From Sipunculus nudus (lineage: Eukaryota; Annelida; Sipuncula; Golfingiida; Sipunculidae), in assembly GCA_026874595.1 (NCBI GenBank), contig CM049307.1, positions 62,776,370-62,840,369 of the forward strand: a stretch of DNA of 64,000 nt. The letters run 5' to 3'. The translations under genes and the position numbers were made by a program. Positions 60,728 to 64,000 of the stretch are shown one piece after another. The notes below the pieces were generated by a model. The model had not been told where the DNA came from and did no database searches. It saw nothing but the letters and a program-made list of their open reading frames with translations. Numbering within the stretch: the stretch's first letter is position 1; each line of letters opens with the position of its first letter.

Positions 60728-60817
60728 ATAGGATAGCATCTGTTGTCCTAAGTCCATCTCTCTCTACTTCCTTGAAATAATCTATGTAACTGCAATCCTT
60801 GTTGGCTGAACCCATTG
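60728..60817 (-). CDS. CACNG: TARP / calcium-channel gamma subunit, exon 2 (extracellular loop)
   Basis: This 90-bp internal exon lies 41 kb upstream of exon 3. Its acceptor follows a T-rich tract ending CTTGCAG, and its donor is CCTAT|GTGAGT. It starts with the last two bases of a codon and ends with one base (T) that joins the AT of exon 3 into a Tyr codon. The joined frame reads on as ...DAILYSMRRATLFP. The residues NKDCSYIDYFKEVERDG and TTDAIL fit the family pattern Cys-x-x-Ile-Asp-x-Phe-x-Glu ... Thr-x-x-x-Leu, found in the second half of the first extracellular loop of stargazins. The Cys is the conserved loop cysteine. The vertebrate exon is about 84 bp, so this one carries two extra codons. 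Two lines support it independently: the motif and the exact phase fit to exon 3. Confidence 0.87.
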
Positions 60818-60914
60818 CTGCAAGATAAAAATAAATACATTTAAGTTAGCACATGCAGCTTAATATCAATATCACGTGAAATGTTAAAACAGAAATGTTG
60901 GTGAAACAACGATA

Positions 60915-61140
60915 AACTTGAAATCTGCATTCTAAGGAATGCAAGCCTCCGCGATGCTCTCAAAACCGTGATCATGTTCCGGATCATGTTTAATACCAAA
61001 ATCGAATCAATTCTCTATTGGCTCATTCCCGAAATGCTTTGAAAATTTCATGAGAATCCGTTCATGATTGCGTGGGTTATATTGTGAACAAACACACATA
61101 CACACACACTCACTCCTAGAGGAGGCAATGCTTCATAAAG
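60915..61140 (-). repeat. Dispersed repeat family C, copy 3
   Basis: Runs from GCATTCTAAGGAATGCAAGC + CTCCGC to GAGGAGGCAATGC. The ends are partly complementary (GAGGC/GCCTC). Internal landmarks match the copy at 29.7 kb in reverse: GATCATGTTCCGGATCATG, ATTTCATGAGAATCC, GATTGCGTGGGTTATATTGT and ACAAACACACA. Lies just outside the exon 2 acceptor. Confidence 0.75.
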
Positions 61141-61189
61141 GTTTCTTTCGATATCGTCAGATTATAGAATTCTTAAATGAGAAAAAACT

Positions 61190-61480
61190 TAAACAAACAT
61201 ATGAAAGCATATGAAAACATCCAAAAACCATATGGACACATATGAAAACATATGAACACATGTTAAAACATATAAAATATATAAAAACATATAAAATATA
61301 TAAAATACATGAAAACGGAGAACTACTTGTGAAAAATATAAAAACATAAATACATATAAATATATATAAAATATATATGAAATAAATTACATATGAAAGC
61401 ATGTCAAAATATATGAAAACATTGGAGTACATATGAAACGTGAAAACATATAAAAACATATAAAGCATATGAAAATATGC
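61190..61480. repeat. Degenerate ACATATGAAA tandem repeat
   Basis: About 290 bp of 10-11 bp units (ACATATGAAA, ACATATAAAA variants) in imperfect tandem. The minus-strand open frame through it (Tyr/Phe/Ile/Met-rich) is a by-product of the repeat. Confidence 0.85.
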
Positions 61481-61489
61481 AACAGATAC

Positions 61490-63985
61490 AACGCCATCAA
61501 ACAGCTGATAAGTTAAGAAGGTTTTCCCGTTATTGAACAACACATATTCCTAATAATGCATGCTTAACAACTAACAATTAAGGACCAAGAAAAGGAGTAT
61601 GCAAATATTTGATAGACATTATTTCGAAATTTTTTCTGTCATCATTAAAGGACTGTCAATATGAAAATGAATTAAAGACAGATTAAGGTGAAATGAAATG
61701 AAATAATTAAATTAAATTTGCAAATTTTATACGCGTATTTGTTTGTTGTATAACAGTTAAACCGCAATTAATTAATCGCAGAAATGGTAAAACAAACATC
61801 CGCATTTAATTAAATGTTGCCTTGAAAAGGGCACATGTTTGTCCTTAAATTAATGAATGCAACCACTTTCTTTTGTCGTTTCTCATCAATTCAACAGAAG
61901 CAGACCCAGGGAATAGTTCATGTCAAGTTTTATTAAGTTTAGATCCCTTTATTTTACATTAACATTCCCTTGCTCAGAAAAATAAGAACATGCAAGTTAC
62001 ATATACTTGAAACAAGTCTGACTCCAACATGTTGTGATGTCAGAATATAAGACTCGACTATCAGTGCTGTATATATCATAGACACGCATTTCGGCACTCT
62101 GACAACAGAATCTCCGACAAGCGTCAGAGTGCCTTTACATTTTGTATGGAGGTCCGCACTATAAGGCTCTATAAGTATGAAAATATTTTCGTCATTTTGA
62201 CAACACATCATGGCCTACAGGTACGCTGCCAATTATAAAAAAAAAACAGGCCAATCGATATGTTTGTGTACTTTCTAACAACACCTAGCACGTGCGAGAA
62301 AAATTCCGTTTGAACTCAGCTAATCATAACGGTAAATCTATTTGCATGTTTGTTGAATTTCTGACTGCATGAGTACAGGCATGTTCCACACAGGTTCCTT
62401 TACGATAGCACACAGCAATGTATCGTTGCCATAGAGATGGATTTACACGTAGGTTTCTAAACTCAAATGTATGCTGTTGTGTTAACGCATCACACGTAGT
62501 CTAATGGATTAACGACCGTTTTCCCCGATATTGATGCATTAGGATGGATGGCCGTTGCAGTGCGTTCTCGCCCACAACTTGTGTCACAACTCACGTCCAT
62601 GCTTACCAGCCCGCTGAGTTGTGTCTTCACGGGTATACAGGCACATAATATAAAGCGATATGACCTCTCATCAGTATAAATTCGGCGGTCATTTTGCTAT
62701 TATATCAAGTACTGTGTGTATTTCGGTTAATATCTATACTAGCTGTTTGGAATGAAAGATACATATTCCAGACATACTGTAAACGAGAAATAAATTTGAT
62801 TTTGCTCACAGGAGGAAGATACGAAATTAAACTAGGGCCGTATGTTGGATTAAGAAATAGTCCGTGGTTAGACGGCGAACTAACTTTAATCCGTATGCTG
62901 ATGGCTGGACAAAAGTAAGTCCGGGTTTAAAACGCGGGATTAGTCCCACAAATTCGGACTTGATTAGGTGGTAGTGTAAGGGTGGACTAACTTCAGAGCA
63001 AACAAGAAGAAAGAAAAAATGTCGCTATTTGAAGAACATAATAGCAATGATAAACCGTTTTAATTATCAAAACATGGCTAAAGATATACGAATGGTGAAA
63101 ATAAAAACACTCGCATCTTGCCTATTTTAGGAAAATCAGTTTGGGGATTCAGAGGCTATTATATTTATCATTGACAAAAGCACTATCATTTCCAAAATAT
63201 ATGTTTTGACAAGTTCTTTTGATTATTTCAAAACGGAAAATATTTAAAGATAGGGGATATTCTGGTCATGAGAAAAGTTTGCTGAATGATACAATAATAT
63301 GTTTAAACAAAGAGCTGCCATTTCACAATGAGCTAAAATGATGATTACTATTAATGAGCAGTAGTCAATAATAATGGTAACATATGATGGACAGAAATAC
63401 AGTGATAAACAATATAAAAATGTTCATGACTGCACAAAAAATTATAATTAAAAATAATGAAGTGGGAAGATTTTGTAACACTGAACTTGCCAAGATTTAC
63501 AGATTGTGATTTATAGATAATATCACATTGTCATATCAGACCTGATTTTCGGATAGAAATGTTAACTTATCTGATATGAAAATTTTTCCATGAAAATAGA
63601 TCAGTGCTAGGTGTCTAGATTATAATACAATACAACAGCATGTTGATCAAGGTTAGTATTATTCCTACGCTAGGGAGGTTTGCAGGTAGCTTACTGATAG
63701 ATGTCATGTATATAGGTACTACTGCAGCGGGTGAACTAGAAAATATAGGTCTCATATAGGGGTCTGAGGCGTAAGGTCATTAGAATGCGGAGTATATTAA
63801 TATTACAGAGCTTTCAGGGACGCGGGGGTAAGCGTCTCTGACGCTCGGAATCTCTTACGGTCGCTCGGTTCTGAGGTTCCAAGCGTCCGATGGTACGCGC
63901 GAATTTCTGGCTTGTAGCAGTCACTGACCATAAGCGGCTGCCTCAGATGAACCCGTCAGCTGTGTAAACACCGCGTTGATAACTG
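61490..63985. other. Intron 1 / upstream sequence, nothing recognised
   Basis: Unique AT-rich DNA. The minus strand was examined for a first TARP exon (Met start, TM1, Gly-Leu-Trp-x-x-Cys) and none was seen. The last ~200 bp are GC-richer, and a consensus donor lies at 63988-63993 on the minus strand (see findings). Confidence 0.5.
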
Positions 63986-64000
63986 AGACTTACATTTCGC

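Noticed and set aside
61157-61543. 128-codon Phe/Tyr/Ile-rich frame resembling a membrane protein, considered as TARP exon 1
   Set aside because: It comes from the ACATATGAAA repeat and lacks the Gly-Leu-Trp-x-x-Cys motif and a suitable donor.
61954-62211. 85-codon minus-strand frame considered as TARP exon 1
   Set aside because: No TM1 plus Trp/Cys signature and no phase-compatible donor recognised.

Overview
The window is animal genomic DNA: AT-rich, intron-dominated, full of microsatellites, satellites and small transposons, with no compact gene cluster. A tRNA-derived SINE with a conserved central domain and several dispersed repeat families suggest a lophotrochozoan, most likely a mollusc. 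That placement is inference. The only gene I can support well is one spliced minus-strand gene for a transmembrane AMPA-receptor regulatory protein / voltage-dependent calcium-channel gamma subunit (stargazin / CACNG type). Three exons are recognised: exon 2 (60728-60817), exon 3 (19481-19621) and the last coding exon (15837-16348). They have GT/AG borders and matching phases. Together they give transmembrane segments 2-4 and an arginine/serine-rich tail ending in the PDZ ligand RRTTPV. Exon 1, with TM1 and most of the first extracellular loop, is not found and probably lies beyond position 64000. A consensus donor sits a few bases from that edge.

Layout by region. Positions 1-15836 are downstream of the stop codon. 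They hold a compound inverted-repeat element (567-2811) whose arms are a palindromic 43-bp satellite, flanked by a diverged direct duplication. They also hold (TA)n tracts, a SINE (about 8393-8559), an 11-copy 55-bp minisatellite, and two TIR elements (9576-9709 and 10681-10982). Positions 15837-19621 carry the last two exons and a 3.1-kb intron. Positions 19622-60727 are one 41-kb intron. It contains a 53-bp tandem array rich in CACGTG sites, a 907-bp pogo/Tigger-like non-autonomous transposon, a 74-bp and a 140-bp (3 x 46) tandem array, a solo LTR with a perfect 5-bp target duplication, a long inverted-repeat element, and copies of at least three dispersed families. Positions 60818-64000 are intron 1 or upstream DNA.

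The single gene would encode a neuronal four-pass auxiliary subunit that traffics glutamate receptors. Everything else appears to be intronic or flanking repeat DNA, plus a few unique, homeodomain-motif-rich stretches that could be enhancers. I see no prokaryotic-style operon, CRISPR array, rRNA or convincing functional tRNA.
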